NCBI GenBank assembly: GCA_964433495.1
Contig: CAYSRC010000001.1
Coordinates: 93,027 to 157,026, forward strand
Direction of reading: 5' to 3'
Origin: CAYSRC01 sp964433495
GTDB taxonomy: Bacteria; Bacillota; Clostridia; Oscillospirales; Ruminococcaceae
Length of the DNA stretch: 64,000 nt
The position numbers and the translations under genes are program-made. Of this stretch, positions 8,952 to 18,065 are shown piece after piece; within the stretch, counting starts at the first letter, position 1; each line of letters begins with the position of its first letter. The notes beneath the pieces are model-generated. The model did no database searches. It was not told the origin of the DNA and saw only the letters and a program-made list of their open reading frames with translations.

Positions 8952-9080
8952 TGCGGTTGCTTCCTTTCGATTTTGCCCAATATTTTTTATATGTCTTTTA
9001 ACTTCGTTTTGCGCGCTCGTCCCGGCGGGCCTCCGGGCGGGCGGATCATGCAAAAATGCCGGGCCGCACGGGGCCTCCCT

Positions 9081-9752
9081 TCAGACAGAGCCGTGCTCCG
9101 GCGCCCTGCGGGACGAGCGCCTGTAGACCGCAAGCTGGAGGAGCGCCGCGAGCAGCCAAAAAAACGCGATGAACAGGGCGCAGTTTAAGAAAAACTGCTC
9201 GGGCAGGATGAACAGCACCGGGTCGACCCGGACGTCGAATATCCACAGGTCGTTGTTAAAAAACACCCTGTGAAAGGCGACAAACGCCGCGTCAAAATCT
9301 ATCGCGCACGCGGCGACGAGGAGGCAGGGCACCGCGAGCGTCGAGACCGAAGAGACGAGCAGAAACCGCCTGTCCGTCCCCCGTCGCAGGCGCAGCGCGA
9401 CGACAATTATCGCCGCAAGCGAGGCGGCGCCGAGCAGATAGACCCACGAAAAGATGGGCTTGCAGTCGTAAAAGTGCTGCGCGCCCCCCTCGGAGAACGG
9501 GAAGTCGGGCAGCGAAAAGGGGATGTTGCCGAAGGGGGAGAGAAACGCCATGATCGCGTTGTAGTTGTCAAGGCAGGTGTTCTTTGAATAGCCCGTTTTT
9601 TCGGGGATGTCGAGCAGGTCGACGTTCAGCGAATAGAACGCGTCGCTCACATGGATGAGTGCAAGCCCCACGGCCGTGGCGGCGAGCAGGCACAGTACCC
9701 CGAACAATATCCCCGCGGGGATGTACAGATGGGAACTATCTTGTTTTTTCAT
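9081..9752 (-). CDS. TIGR01906/DUF1461 integral membrane protein
   Basis: The 223-residue protein has an N-terminal transmembrane helix (about 10-34), a long extracellular loop and three C-terminal helices (about 103-123, 131-153 and 190-212). The conserved pieces FHRVFFNNDLWIFD, DPVLFILPEQFF and the AFYSLNVDLLDIPEKTGYS region identify the TIGR01906 (DUF1461) family of Firmicutes. Its function is not known. Relatives in lactic acid bacteria have been linked to lipoprotein modification (Lit family), but I cannot tell whether this one shares that activity. It lies directly upstream of asnA on the same strand. Confidence 0.8.
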   Translation of the reverse strand: MKKQDSSHLYIPAGILFGVLCLLAATAVGLALIHVSDAFYSLNVDLLDIPEKTGYSKNTCLDNYNAIMAFLSPFGNIPFSLPDFPFSEGGAQHFYDCKPIFSWVYLLGAASLAAIIVVALRLRRGTDRRFLLVSSVSTLAVPCLLVAACAIDFDAAFVAFHRVFFNNDLWIFDVRVDPVLFILPEQFFLNCALFIAFFWLLAALLQLAVYRRSSRRAPEHGSV

Positions 9753-10004
9753 GGTGTCTCCTTAAAAATGCCGGGCTTCCCGCGGACAGGCCGCGAGCCG
9801 CGGCCGCCGTTTTCGGGGCGCAGCCGCCGCTCCGCTCCGAATGCGGCGCTGACCGTCGGAAGGGGGCGCGGTCGCCCGATTGCGCGGGTCTTGCACGGAT
9901 AGGTCGTCGGCAGGCGTGCGGGCCCTGTAGACGGAGCGCTTGCTGCGTAAAGCGGAGCCTCAATGCGTCGGCGGGCGGCCGGGCACGACCGCCGCAGGTG
10001 TGCT

Positions 10005-10610
10005 TCAGCCGCCCTCCGCCGCCGCGGGACAGGCGAACTCGCACCCGCAGTAGTTTTGGCGGTAGAGCCCCAGCTGCTTTGCGAGGACGGTCGAGCGCAG
10101 GTAGCCGTCGCGCTTTTTAAAGTCGCTGTAAAGCCACTCGACGCCGTACCTTTCGGCGGCGCGCGCCCCGGCGAGGTTGACGGCGGCTGCGTTTTTGTGC
10201 GGGCTTACGCTGAGGGTCGAGCACACGAAGTTGATGCTGTTTTGCGCGGCAAAGCGCGCCGCCGCGCTGAGCCGAACGGCAAAGCACCGCTCGCAGCGCG
10301 CGCCGCCCTCCCGCTCGCCCTCAAGCCCCCGCGCCGCGGCGAGAAAGGCGCTGCGGTCGTAGGGCAGGTCGACAAAGTCGGCGTCGCTGCCCACGAGTCG
10401 CAGCAGACGCACCTGCTCGTCGCGCCGCCTCTCGTACTCGGCCTCGGGATAGATGTTGGGGTTGCAGCACAGCACCGTCAGCCTGAAGTGGGGCGACAGG
10501 CGCTCGAGCACCGAGCTTAAGCACACCGCGCAGCAGCTGTGCAGCACAAGCCGCGGCCTGCCCTCGAGCTGCGCAATCCGCTCGGTCATCATCGCGTCAA
10601 AGCTTTGCAT
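10005..10610 (-). CDS. queH: Epoxyqueuosine reductase QueH
   Basis: The 201-residue QueH (formerly DUF208) protein carries the metal/cluster cysteines HSCCAVC (C26, C27, C30), the RCERCF pair, CSTLSVSPHKN and YSDFKKRDGY. It is expected to reduce epoxyqueuosine to queuosine in tRNA, the last step of the pathway, as the non-cobalamin alternative to QueG. The start at 10610 is an ATG with a purine-rich AAGGGG about 12 nt upstream; a TTG at 10721 is less likely. No other queuosine gene is in the window. Confidence 0.92.
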   Translation of the reverse strand: MQSFDAMMTERIAQLEGRPRLVLHSCCAVCLSSVLERLSPHFRLTVLCCNPNIYPEAEYERRRDEQVRLLRLVGSDADFVDLPYDRSAFLAAARGLEGEREGGARCERCFAVRLSAAARFAAQNSINFVCSTLSVSPHKNAAAVNLAGARAAERYGVEWLYSDFKKRDGYLRSTVLAKQLGLYRQNYCGCEFACPAAAEGG

Positions 10611-10714
10611 CCTCAAAAAAGGCCCCTTTTTCACAAAAAACTCGCGCAGCCGGCCTAAAAAACCGACTATAGATAATAATAACACGGCGGGGGCATTTAT
10701 AAAATACCTATGAC

Positions 10715-10743
10715 TTAACAAAACGATTATTTTATGTTACAAT
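10715..10743 (+). promoter_or_regulatory. Promoter reading toward the penicillin-binding protein gene
   Basis: TTAACA (10715-10720) and TACAAT (10738-10743) are 17 bp apart. Transcription from here would give a leader of about 350 nt (10750-11101) before the PBP start. I recognise no riboswitch in that leader and see no credible gene in the 490-bp gap 10611-11101. Confidence 0.5.
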
Positions 10744-11101
10744 AACGCAAAAGGCAGCGGGCGGCCTTTGCAGCCCATCCTTTTTCAAGCGGGACAGGAG
10801 GCGGGGGGGATTGCCAAACCCTCGTTCTTTGACCGCGGCAGGATATCCGTTCGGGCGACTTGGTTTTGCGCGGAGCCCCGGCGCCGAAAACACCCGGTTC
10901 AAAGCAAAAGGCGCTTGCGGTTTTGCGGCAAGCTGAGCAAAGGCCTCCGCGAAAAGACATATTCAAATTCAAACGCGCGGCCCCTGCGGGCCGCTTTGGG
11001 GCCCCGCAACCCCTTGTCGGCATCGGGCGGGGCCCGAGGATTTGCGGCGAAGCGGTTCACCTCGCCGCGGACGATGCCGGCAGGAAAGGAAGGTGTGAAA
11101 T

Positions 11102-13489
11102 TTGGCAAAGAGCAACGGCGGCGAGGCCGCGGCAAACGAGAAAAAGACCAAAAAGCCCAAAAAGGAGCACAGGGCGCTGCGGATAATCGGCAGGGTCATC
11201 CTGTGGATGGTGTGCCTCGGGATTATCGCGGTGTGCGCGATTTCGGTGGCGGCGGCGATGTACCTCGCGAAGGTCACCGCCGGCGACGAGACGCTGCTCG
11301 ACCTCAACTCGATCAAGCTCAACTACGCCACCCGTCTGATGGCGTACGACCGCGACACCGAGGAGTGGTATGAGTACCAGCGCCTGTACGCGAGCGACAA
11401 CCGCGTGTGGGTCAACTTCGAGGACATGCCGGACGAGCTCATCGACGTCCTGGTGTGGTCGGAGGACAGGCGCTTTTGGACCCACAACGGCGTCGACCTG
11501 CGGCGCACGATCATGGCGTTTTTGAATGAGTACATCCTCAAGGGATATTTTTACGAGAACACGCAGGGCGGCTCGACAATCACCCAGCAGTTGATTAAAA
11601 ACATCACCGACGACACCGACGTCGAGGGCGCGTCGGGCGCGCTGCGCAAGGTGCGCGAGATCTACCGCGCGTACATGCTCGAGCGGCGCTTCACCAAAGA
11701 GCAGATACTCGAGGCGTACCTCAACACCGTCAACCTCGGCGGGCAGGTGTACGGCATCGAGGCCGCGGCCGACTACTACTTCGGCACGACGACATCCGAG
11801 CTGACCACGGCGCAGGCGGCCGCCATTATCTGCATAACCAAATACCCCGGGCGCAACGACCCCTATCTCAACCAGGACGCGAACGGCGTCAACCAAAACA
11901 ACAAGTTCGAGCGCGAGACGATCCTTTGGACGATGCACGAAAACGGCGCGCTGAGCGACTCAGAATACAAAGAGGCGGTTGCCGAAAGCGACGCCTTCAG
12001 CTTTGACGAGCCCAAGACCACGACCAACCTCTCCAACGAGGTGTGGAGCTATTTCACCGACACCGCGGTCGAGTCGGTCATCGCCGACCTGCAAAAGTAC
12101 AACGGCCTTAGCGAGCAGGAGGCCGAGAACCTGCTGTTCAACGGCGGGCTGACCGTCTATCTCACCGTCGACCCCAAGGTGCAGTCGGTCGTCGAGGACG
12201 TGGCGTTCAACGGCAACGACTACTACGGCAACGCGGGCAACGCCGACTATTATTACGGCAGCCAGGTCAGCGGGTATGAGGACGACACCTACGACATCTG
12301 GCCCGTGGAGTATCAGCGAGACGACGACGGCAACCTTATCTATGACGACGACGGCTTCAAGGTGCCGCTCGAGGCGGGCGACCAGAGGCAGGCGGCGATG
12401 GCGGTGGTCGACTATGACGGCAACATCGTCGGCATCGCGGGCGGCATACGCGAAAAGACGACCTCGCGCAGCCTCAACCGCGCGTTCGGTCCCTATTCGC
12501 TGCGCTCGACGGGCTCGTCCATCAAGCCCATCGCGGCGTACGCCCCCGCCATCGAGATGAACACGATACACTATTCGACCCTCTTTCCGGACAGGGCGTT
12601 CATGCAGCTGGGCGGGCGCGACTGGCCGAGAAACTACAGCAACTCATACGGCGAATACGGCACGTCGGTGACCGTCTACAAGGCGGTGTGCGTGTCGCTC
12701 AACACGACGGCGGTGTTCACCCTCAACACGGTGGGGTATGACTACGCCTACGACTTCATGGAGTCGAGCCTCGGCATCACCACCCTTGTCGACGACGATG
12801 ACGGCGTCACCAACGCGGCGGGCGAAAGGCTGTCCGACCGCGGCATCGGCCTCACCCTCGGCGATCTCACCTACGGCATCTCGCCGACCGAGATGGCGGG
12901 GGCCTACATGGTGTTCGGCAGCGGCGGCTACTATGTCGAGCCCCACTGCTACACCCGCGTCGTCGACTCGTCGGGCGAGGTCATCCTCGACAAGGAGGCG
13001 CTCATCCTCAAGACGCAGGCCCTCAGCGAGGAGACCGCATTTATCATGAACAAGATGCTTCAGGGCGTCTTCCGCGAGGGCACGCTGATGAACGCGCGGC
13101 CCCGCGGCACCAACCTGACCTATGCCGGCAAGTCGGGCACCTCGTCCGACAACAAGGACTTTTGGTGCATCGGCATGAACCCGTACTATGTCATGGCGAT
13201 CTGGGAGGGCTACGACGAGCCCGACTACATGTCCAACGTAAGACCCCACCCGACGCAGCTTGCCTTTAGGGAGGTCATGACCCAGATAAGCGAGCAGTAT
13301 GAGGAGGAGGCCAAGCCCTTCCCCGACTGCGACAACGTCTACGCGGCGACCTTCTGCATCGCGTCGGGCGACCTTGCGTCCGCCGCCTGCCCCGAGACGC
13401 GCACGGGCTGGTACAAGCGCGGCGGCCCCGCGCCCGGCAACGAGTGCATCCACGAGCTCGCGCCGCAGCCCGCACAGCCCGCCGCGTAA
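11102..13489 (+). CDS. Class A penicillin-binding protein (PBP1A-type)
   Basis: This 795-residue bifunctional wall polymerase has a short basic cytoplasmic tail and one transmembrane helix (about 27-56). The GT51 glycosyltransferase domain carries catalytic E121 in EDRRFWTHNGVD and the QGGSTITQQLIKN motif (155-167). The transpeptidase domain has its nucleophile in SSIK (S472-K475) and a C-terminal KSGTS triad. An acidic, tyrosine-rich insert separates the two domains (about 370-420). The start is TTG with AAGGAAGG about 8 nt upstream. It builds and cross-links peptidoglycan outside the membrane. It is monocistronic, with repeat clusters downstream. Confidence 0.96.
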   Translation: MAKSNGGEAAANEKKTKKPKKEHRALRIIGRVILWMVCLGIIAVCAISVAAAMYLAKVTAGDETLLDLNSIKLNYATRLMAYDRDTEEWYEYQRLYASDNRVWVNFEDMPDELIDVLVWSEDRRFWTHNGVDLRRTIMAFLNEYILKGYFYENTQGGSTITQQLIKNITDDTDVEGASGALRKVREIYRAYMLERRFTKEQILEAYLNTVNLGGQVYGIEAAADYYFGTTTSELTTAQAAAIICITKYPGRNDPYLNQDANGVNQNNKFERETILWTMHENGALSDSEYKEAVAESDAFSFDEPKTTTNLSNEVWSYFTDTAVESVIADLQKYNGLSEQEAENLLFNGGLTVYLTVDPKVQSVVEDVAFNGNDYYGNAGNADYYYGSQVSGYEDDTYDIWPVEYQRDDDGNLIYDDDGFKVPLEAGDQRQAAMAVVDYDGNIVGIAGGIREKTTSRSLNRAFGPYSLRSTGSSIKPIAAYAPAIEMNTIHYSTLFPDRAFMQLGGRDWPRNYSNSYGEYGTSVTVYKAVCVSLNTTAVFTLNTVGYDYAYDFMESSLGITTLVDDDDGVTNAAGERLSDRGIGLTLGDLTYGISPTEMAGAYMVFGSGGYYVEPHCYTRVVDSSGEVILDKEALILKTQALSEETAFIMNKMLQGVFREGTLMNARPRGTNLTYAGKSGTSSDNKDFWCIGMNPYYVMAIWEGYDEPDYMSNVRPHPTQLAFREVMTQISEQYEEEAKPFPDCDNVYAATFCIASGDLASAACPETRTGWYKRGGPAPGNECIHELAPQPAQPAA

Positions 13490-13800
13490 GCGAAAGGGAT
13501 TGTTACTCGGCGGGCTTTCGGGCCTTTGTGATAGCGGTTTTGTGTTTTGGCTTTGTCTGCCGCGCGGCCGTCGGGCTGCGCGGCAGAAGCATGTAGTTTG
13601 ATGTGCAGGGCAAGGGCGGCTTTGCTTTGACGTCCCCCCTGCCGGCGGGGCTTTGTGTAGGCGCACCCCTCACGGCGCGCGGGTTGCCTCACGTGCCTAC
13701 CGCGAGCCCCAAGAAGCCCCCGCCGACCGTTCGGAGCTTCCCCCGCGGGGGAAGCTCAAGAGCACGCGGGATGAACATAAGCTTCGGGGTCTGCTGAGAA

Positions 13801-13958
13801 CCCAAGCCCCCCTTGGGTAAAGGGGGGAGGACCGCGGAGCGGCGGGGGGATTGACAGGTTGAGACTTCGAGCCTTACACAAGCTTGGGTTATACGGCAAG
13901 CCTTTGGCAACCCCTCCGTCGGGCGAAGCCCAACACCTCCCCTTACTCAGGGGAGGCT
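13801..13958. repeat. Dispersed repeat B, inverted copy (B3), both modules
   Basis: Read on the minus strand, 13905-13958 matches module 1 of copy B1 (CTCCCCTGAGTAAGGGGAG, then GGGCTTCGCCC, then GGAGGGGTTG). 13801-13857 matches module 2 (TCAATCCCCCCGCCGCTC, C-rich arm, TTTACCCAA, GGGGGGC). The order and spacing of the two modules are kept, so this is one roughly 160-bp unit present twice in opposite orientation. It lies in the 655-bp gap 13490-14144 between pbp and ktrB, which holds no credible gene; a GAGCTTCCCC/GGGGAAGCTC hairpin lies at 13734-13757. Confidence 0.7.
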
Positions 13959-13996
13959 CAAGGGCAAGCGGCCCAAGGACAAATTTAAGCTTTAAG

Positions 13997-14058
13997 CCTT
14001 GGAAACCTTCCCACACGGGGAAAGGGAGGCCGCCCCGCGGCGGATGAGGGGCGAAGGG
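13997..14058. repeat. Dispersed repeat C, copy C1
   Basis: CTTGGAAACCTTCCC, then a CGGGGAAAGG arm, then CCGCCCCGCGGCGGATGAGG and GGCGAAGG. The same string with small changes recurs at 24493-24550, and a partial copy (CCGGAAAACTTCCCC) near 24257. Two hairpins are visible: CTTCCC with GGGAAAG, and CCGCC with GGCGG. Confidence 0.6.
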
Positions 14059-14144
14059 GCCTGTTGTTTAGGACGGGGATGAAGTTAAGCGAGCGAGCTT
14101 GAATCACCCCTCATCATTTGTTTAAGGGGCTTTGCGGTGCAATT

Positions 14145-15485
14145 ATGTTAAAAAAGAAAAATATCTCCCCGGCGCAGGTTGTGGCGCTCGACTTTTTGGG
14201 CCTCATCCTGCTCGGGACGGTTCTGCTCTCGCTGCCGATTTCTTCGGCCGAGGGCAGGTTCACGGGCCTGCTCGACGCGGGCTTTACCGCCGTCAGCGCG
14301 ACGTGCGTCACCGGGCTTGTGGTGTTCAACACCGCGACCTATTGGTCGATGTTCGGCAAGACGGTCATCCTCGTGCTCATCCAAATCGGCGGCCTCGGCG
14401 TGGTCACCCTCGGCGTGACGGCGGCGATGCTTTCGGGGAAAAAGATCGGCATCAAGCAGCGCTTCACCATGCAGGAGTCGATCTCGGCCCCGCAGATGGG
14501 CGGGATTGTGCGCATGACGGGCTTTATCCTCAAGAGTGTCGCGCTGTTTGAGGCGGTGGGCGCGGTGCTGCTTAGCGTTCGGTTTGTGCCGATCTTCGGC
14601 GTGTGGACCGGCATATGGTACGCGATTTTTCACTCGATCTCGGCGTTCTGCAACGCGGGCTTCGACCTCATGGGGACGTCGTCCCCCTTCTGCTCGCTCA
14701 CCGGCTTCGCGAATGACGTCGTCGTCAATCTCGCCGTGATTTTACTCATCACGATAGGCGGCATCGGCTTCACCGTTTGGGACGACATAAAGCGCAACGG
14801 CTTCCGTGCGCGGCGCTGGCGGCTGCAGACCAAGCTGGTGCTGACGGTTTCGGCGGCGCTGGTCGTCGTGCCCGCCGTGCTCTTTTACATACACGGCTTC
14901 CGCGACGCGTCCTTTGCGAGCCTAAGCGTGCCCGAGCGGGTGATGGCGTCGGCGTTTCAGTCGGTCACGATGCGGACGGCGGGCTTTAACACCGTCGACC
15001 TCGCCGCGATGGGGGAGGTCGAGCAGCTGATGATGATCTTTTTGATGCTCGTCGGCGGCTCGCCGGGGGGCACCGCGGGCGGCTTCAAGACGACGTCGCT
15101 TGTGATCTTTGCGCTGTGCGTGTCGGCGACCGTGCACGGCAAGGACGACCTCGAGGCGTTCGGGCGCAGGGTCCCGCGCAGCATCACCCGCGCGGCCATT
15201 GCGCTGGTGACCGCCTATCTCGCGCTGTTCCTGACGGGCGGGTGCGTCATCGCACTGAGCGAGGACGTCACGCTCATGCAGGCGTTGTTTGAGGCGGCGT
15301 CGGCGGTGGGGACGGTGGGCCTTACGCTCGGCATCACCCCCTCGCTCGGCGCGCTCAGCAAGACGACGCTCATGCTGCTGATGTATTTCGGGAGGCTGGG
15401 CGGCCTCACGGTGATGTATGCGCTCAGCGCGCGCCGCGCCCCTTCGCCGTCGCAATACCCCGAGGAAAACGTGACAATCGGCTGA
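14145..15485 (+). CDS. ktrB: Potassium uptake channel subunit KtrB/TrkH
   Basis: This 446-residue membrane protein has the four pore-loop signatures of the Trk/Ktr family in order: SATCVTGLVVFN, CNAGFDLMG, TMRTAGFNTVD and GGSPGGTAGGFKT. It starts with the LSPAQ-like LKKKNISPAQVVALDFLG segment typical of KtrB. It forms the K+ translocating channel, gated by the KtrA ring encoded 40 bp downstream. An in-frame TTG lies upstream at 14118, but the ATG at 14145 fits the family N-terminus better. It probably forms a two-gene operon with ktrA. Confidence 0.94.
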   Translation: MLKKKNISPAQVVALDFLGLILLGTVLLSLPISSAEGRFTGLLDAGFTAVSATCVTGLVVFNTATYWSMFGKTVILVLIQIGGLGVVTLGVTAAMLSGKKIGIKQRFTMQESISAPQMGGIVRMTGFILKSVALFEAVGAVLLSVRFVPIFGVWTGIWYAIFHSISAFCNAGFDLMGTSSPFCSLTGFANDVVVNLAVILLITIGGIGFTVWDDIKRNGFRARRWRLQTKLVLTVSAALVVVPAVLFYIHGFRDASFASLSVPERVMASAFQSVTMRTAGFNTVDLAAMGEVEQLMMIFLMLVGGSPGGTAGGFKTTSLVIFALCVSATVHGKDDLEAFGRRVPRSITRAAIALVTAYLALFLTGGCVIALSEDVTLMQALFEAASAVGTVGLTLGITPSLGALSKTTLMLLMYFGRLGGLTVMYALSARRAPSPSQYPEENVTIG

Positions 15486-15525
15486 CAGATATACGGGTTT
15501 AACAACAAAAAAGAGGAGTGCAGAG

Positions 15526-16185
15526 ATGAAATCGGTTTTGGTGATAGGGCTCGGGCGCTACGGCAGACACGTCGCGCGCAAGCTGAACGAGCTCGGGCAC
15601 GAGGTTTATGCGATCGACATCGACGAGGAGCGGGTCAACGGGGCGCTGTCCTTTGTGACCCGCGCGCAGATAGGCGACGCGACAAACACGCGGTTTATGG
15701 AGACGATCGGCGTGCGCGATTTTGACCTGTGCGTGGTCGCGATCGGCGACAACTTTCAAAGCTCGCTCGAGACGAGCGCGCTGCTCAAGGAGTGCGGCGC
15801 GAAGTTTGTGCTTGCGCGCGCCAACAGAGATGTTCATGCAAAATTCCTGCTGCGCAACGGCGCGGACGACGTCATCTACCCCGAGAAGGAGTCGGCGCTG
15901 CGTGCCGCCGTCAAGTACAGCTCGGACAGCATATTCGACTATGTCCGTCTGACCGACGAGTACTCGATCTACGAGACGGCGATCCCCTCGAGTTGGGCCG
16001 GCAAGAGCGTCTCCGAGCTCGCGGTGCGCAATAAATTCGGGCTGAGCATACTCGCTGTGTGCCGGGGGGATGACCTCAACCCCATGCCCGGGCCCAACTA
16101 CCGTTTTTTGGGCGACGAGCGGGTGTACGTCATGGGGGAGAACAAGAACGTAACCAAGTACGTCGCGATGTGCGACAGGGATTAG
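15526..16185 (+). CDS. ktrA: Potassium uptake regulatory subunit KtrA/TrkA
   Basis: This 219-residue cytoplasmic RCK protein has a Rossmann nucleotide-binding motif GLGRYG at the N-terminus and acidic residues in YAIDIDEERV. A C-terminal TrkA_C domain spans about residues 140-219, the usual site of c-di-AMP binding in this family. It controls KtrB in response to ATP/ADP and c-di-AMP (family knowledge). GAGGAG lies just upstream of the ATG. It is the last gene before a convergent repeat-bearing gap shared with hflX. Confidence 0.93.
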   Translation: MKSVLVIGLGRYGRHVARKLNELGHEVYAIDIDEERVNGALSFVTRAQIGDATNTRFMETIGVRDFDLCVVAIGDNFQSSLETSALLKECGAKFVLARANRDVHAKFLLRNGADDVIYPEKESALRAAVKYSSDSIFDYVRLTDEYSIYETAIPSSWAGKSVSELAVRNKFGLSILAVCRGDDLNPMPGPNYRFLGDERVYVMGENKNVTKYVAMCDRD

Positions 16186-16385
16186 CCGCCCGTCACGCGG
16201 CTGCCGAATCAGACAGACAGGAGGGGAGGCCCGACGTGACACGCGTGCCTCCCCTGAATTTGCCGAAAAAGCCCGATACGTACCGCACCGAAAGAATGGC
16301 TTGTTGTGGGCTTAGGTTGTTAAAAATAGGTTATTTTGACGACGGGACTCTGCGCGGTCAATCCCTCAGTCGACTGCGTCGACAC

Positions 16386-16497
16386 GTCTCGCATATTTCC
16401 GCGAGTTGATCGAATGTAAGCGGAACGGACATTTGACAGAATTCACGAGAGCATGTGAACCCTGCCGAACGCCGTACCGACAGCGTTCGGTAGGGGG
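16386..16497. repeat. Structured repeat A, copy A3
   Basis: Ordered hairpins are visible: CTCGC..GCGAG (16388-16405); TCGAATGT/ACATTTGA around AAGCGGAACGG (16410-16436, one G-U pair); ATTC.CGAGAGC; and CCCTGCCGAACGC/GCGTTCGGTAGGG around CGTACCGACA (16460-16496, with a G-U pair in the outer part). The copy lies in the 411-bp convergent gap 16186-16596, where no other feature was recognised. Confidence 0.75.
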
Positions 16498-16596
16498 CCT
16501 AAGGGCAAAGAACAAAAGCAAAAACGAGATTAAAAGCAGGGGATGCAGGGGGGGATTCCGTGCGTGTTCCCCTGCGAAATTGCGGCAGGGCGGGTC

Positions 16597-17820
16597 TCAG
16601 CCGGTCACAAACTGTTTCAGTCTGCCGTACAGCGCGCGGTCGACAACGGCGGTGATGAGGCAGCCGTCCTCGCGGTACGCTTCGCTCAGGATGTTGCCCC
16701 GCTCGCGGATCTCGGCCGCGAGCGACAGCTGGTCGAACGGCAGCAGCAGGGTGCAGCGGATGACCCGCTCGGACAGCTCCTTCGAGATGCGCTCGAGCAG
16801 GACGTCCAGCCCCTCGCCCGTCCTGGCCGAGACGTGGATGCCCGGCAGCGCGGCGGCGGTGTCGCACAGGTCGCACTTGTTGAACACGGTCAGCTTTGGG
16901 ATGTCGTCGCAGCCGAGCTCGGATATGACGCGGTCGGTCACCTCGAGGCTCGACATCCAGCTGCCGCTCGAGGCGTCCGCGACCCGCAGGATGAGGTCGG
17001 AGAATTTTATCTCCTCGAGTGTCGACTTGAAGGCGTCGACGAGCTCGTGCGGGAGCCTGCTCACAAAGCCGACGGTGTCGACCAGCACCACCTGCTGGAG
17101 GTTGCCGACCTCAAGCTTGCGCACGGTGGGGTCGAGCGTGGCGAACAGCTTGTCCTCGGCGGTGACGGCGGAGCCGGTCAGCGCGTTTAACAGCGACGAC
17201 TTGCCGACGTTGGTGTACCCGACGAGCGACACGACGGGCACGCCCGCGCGCGTCCTCGTCCTGCGGGTCTCGTCCCTGCGCCTTTGCACGAGCGCGAGCT
17301 TTTCCTTGAGGGCGGTCATGCGGCTTCTGATGTACCGTCGGTCGCTTTCAAGCTTGCTTTCGCCGGGTCCCCTCGTGCCGATGCCGCCGCCGAGGCGGGA
17401 GAGCGCCGTGCCCGCGCCCGCGAGTCGGGGCAGGCGATAGCTCAGCTGTGCGAGCTCGACCTGAAGCTTGCCCTCGGCGGTCACCGCCGCCTGTGCGAAG
17501 ATGTCGAGGATAAGCGCGGTGCGGTCGACAACGTCCACCCCCACCGCTTTTTCGATGTTTTTGAGCCGGGTGCCCGACAGCTCGTCGTTGACGATGAGCA
17601 GGTCCGCGCCGAGCCGCTCGCACACCTCGCGGGTCTCGGCGAGCTTGCCCGCGCCGAGATACCCGAAGCCGTCGGGCTTGTCGCGCGTCTGCACCACCTC
17701 GGCGACGACGTCCGCGCCCGCCGTGTCGCACAGCGCCCGCAGCTCGCGCAGCGCCTCTTCGACGTCGTATTCCCCCGTGTCCACCAGCGCGACGACCGCG
17801 CGCTCCCGATTGTTTTCCAT
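16597..17820 (-). CDS. hflX: Ribosome-associated GTPase HflX
   Basis: The 407-residue GTPase has the N-terminal HflX domain (glycine-rich DKPDGFGYLGAGKL region), a basic linker (GGGIGTRGPGESKLE) and a G domain. The G domain carries G1 GYTNVGKSS, the family signature ATLDPT, G3 DTVGF and G4 NKCD. HflX splits stalled or hibernating 70S ribosomes. It is transcribed leftward, divergent from the MBL hydrolase gene, and ends against repeat A3. The start is the ATG of MENNRERAVVALVDTGEYD. Confidence 0.95.
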   Translation of the reverse strand: MENNRERAVVALVDTGEYDVEEALRELRALCDTAGADVVAEVVQTRDKPDGFGYLGAGKLAETREVCERLGADLLIVNDELSGTRLKNIEKAVGVDVVDRTALILDIFAQAAVTAEGKLQVELAQLSYRLPRLAGAGTALSRLGGGIGTRGPGESKLESDRRYIRSRMTALKEKLALVQRRRDETRRTRTRAGVPVVSLVGYTNVGKSSLLNALTGSAVTAEDKLFATLDPTVRKLEVGNLQQVVLVDTVGFVSRLPHELVDAFKSTLEEIKFSDLILRVADASSGSWMSSLEVTDRVISELGCDDIPKLTVFNKCDLCDTAAALPGIHVSARTGEGLDVLLERISKELSERVIRCTLLLPFDQLSLAAEIRERGNILSEAYREDGCLITAVVDRALYGRLKQFVTG

Positions 17821-18065
17821 CCCGGTTCTCCCTGTCCCCGCGTCCGCGGCGTTTTGGGGCGGGGCGTTCGTTTGTGTTGCCGTCGCCGCCCGCCCCGTTT
17901 ATAATACTATTATAGCCGCTCGGTTAAAAAAATAAAAGAACCGCGGGCCGTGAGCAATAACCCCCGCCGTGCGGATTTGAGCGCGTCGGCGGGGCCCCGC
18001 AACGGGGTAAAAGCGCGGCACAGGCGCCCTTTCGGCGTCCGCGCAGCATGAGGAGGTTTTGAAAA

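Noticed and set aside
10611..10740. PreQ1 riboswitch in front of queH
   Set aside because: The compact preQ1 loop sequence was not seen.
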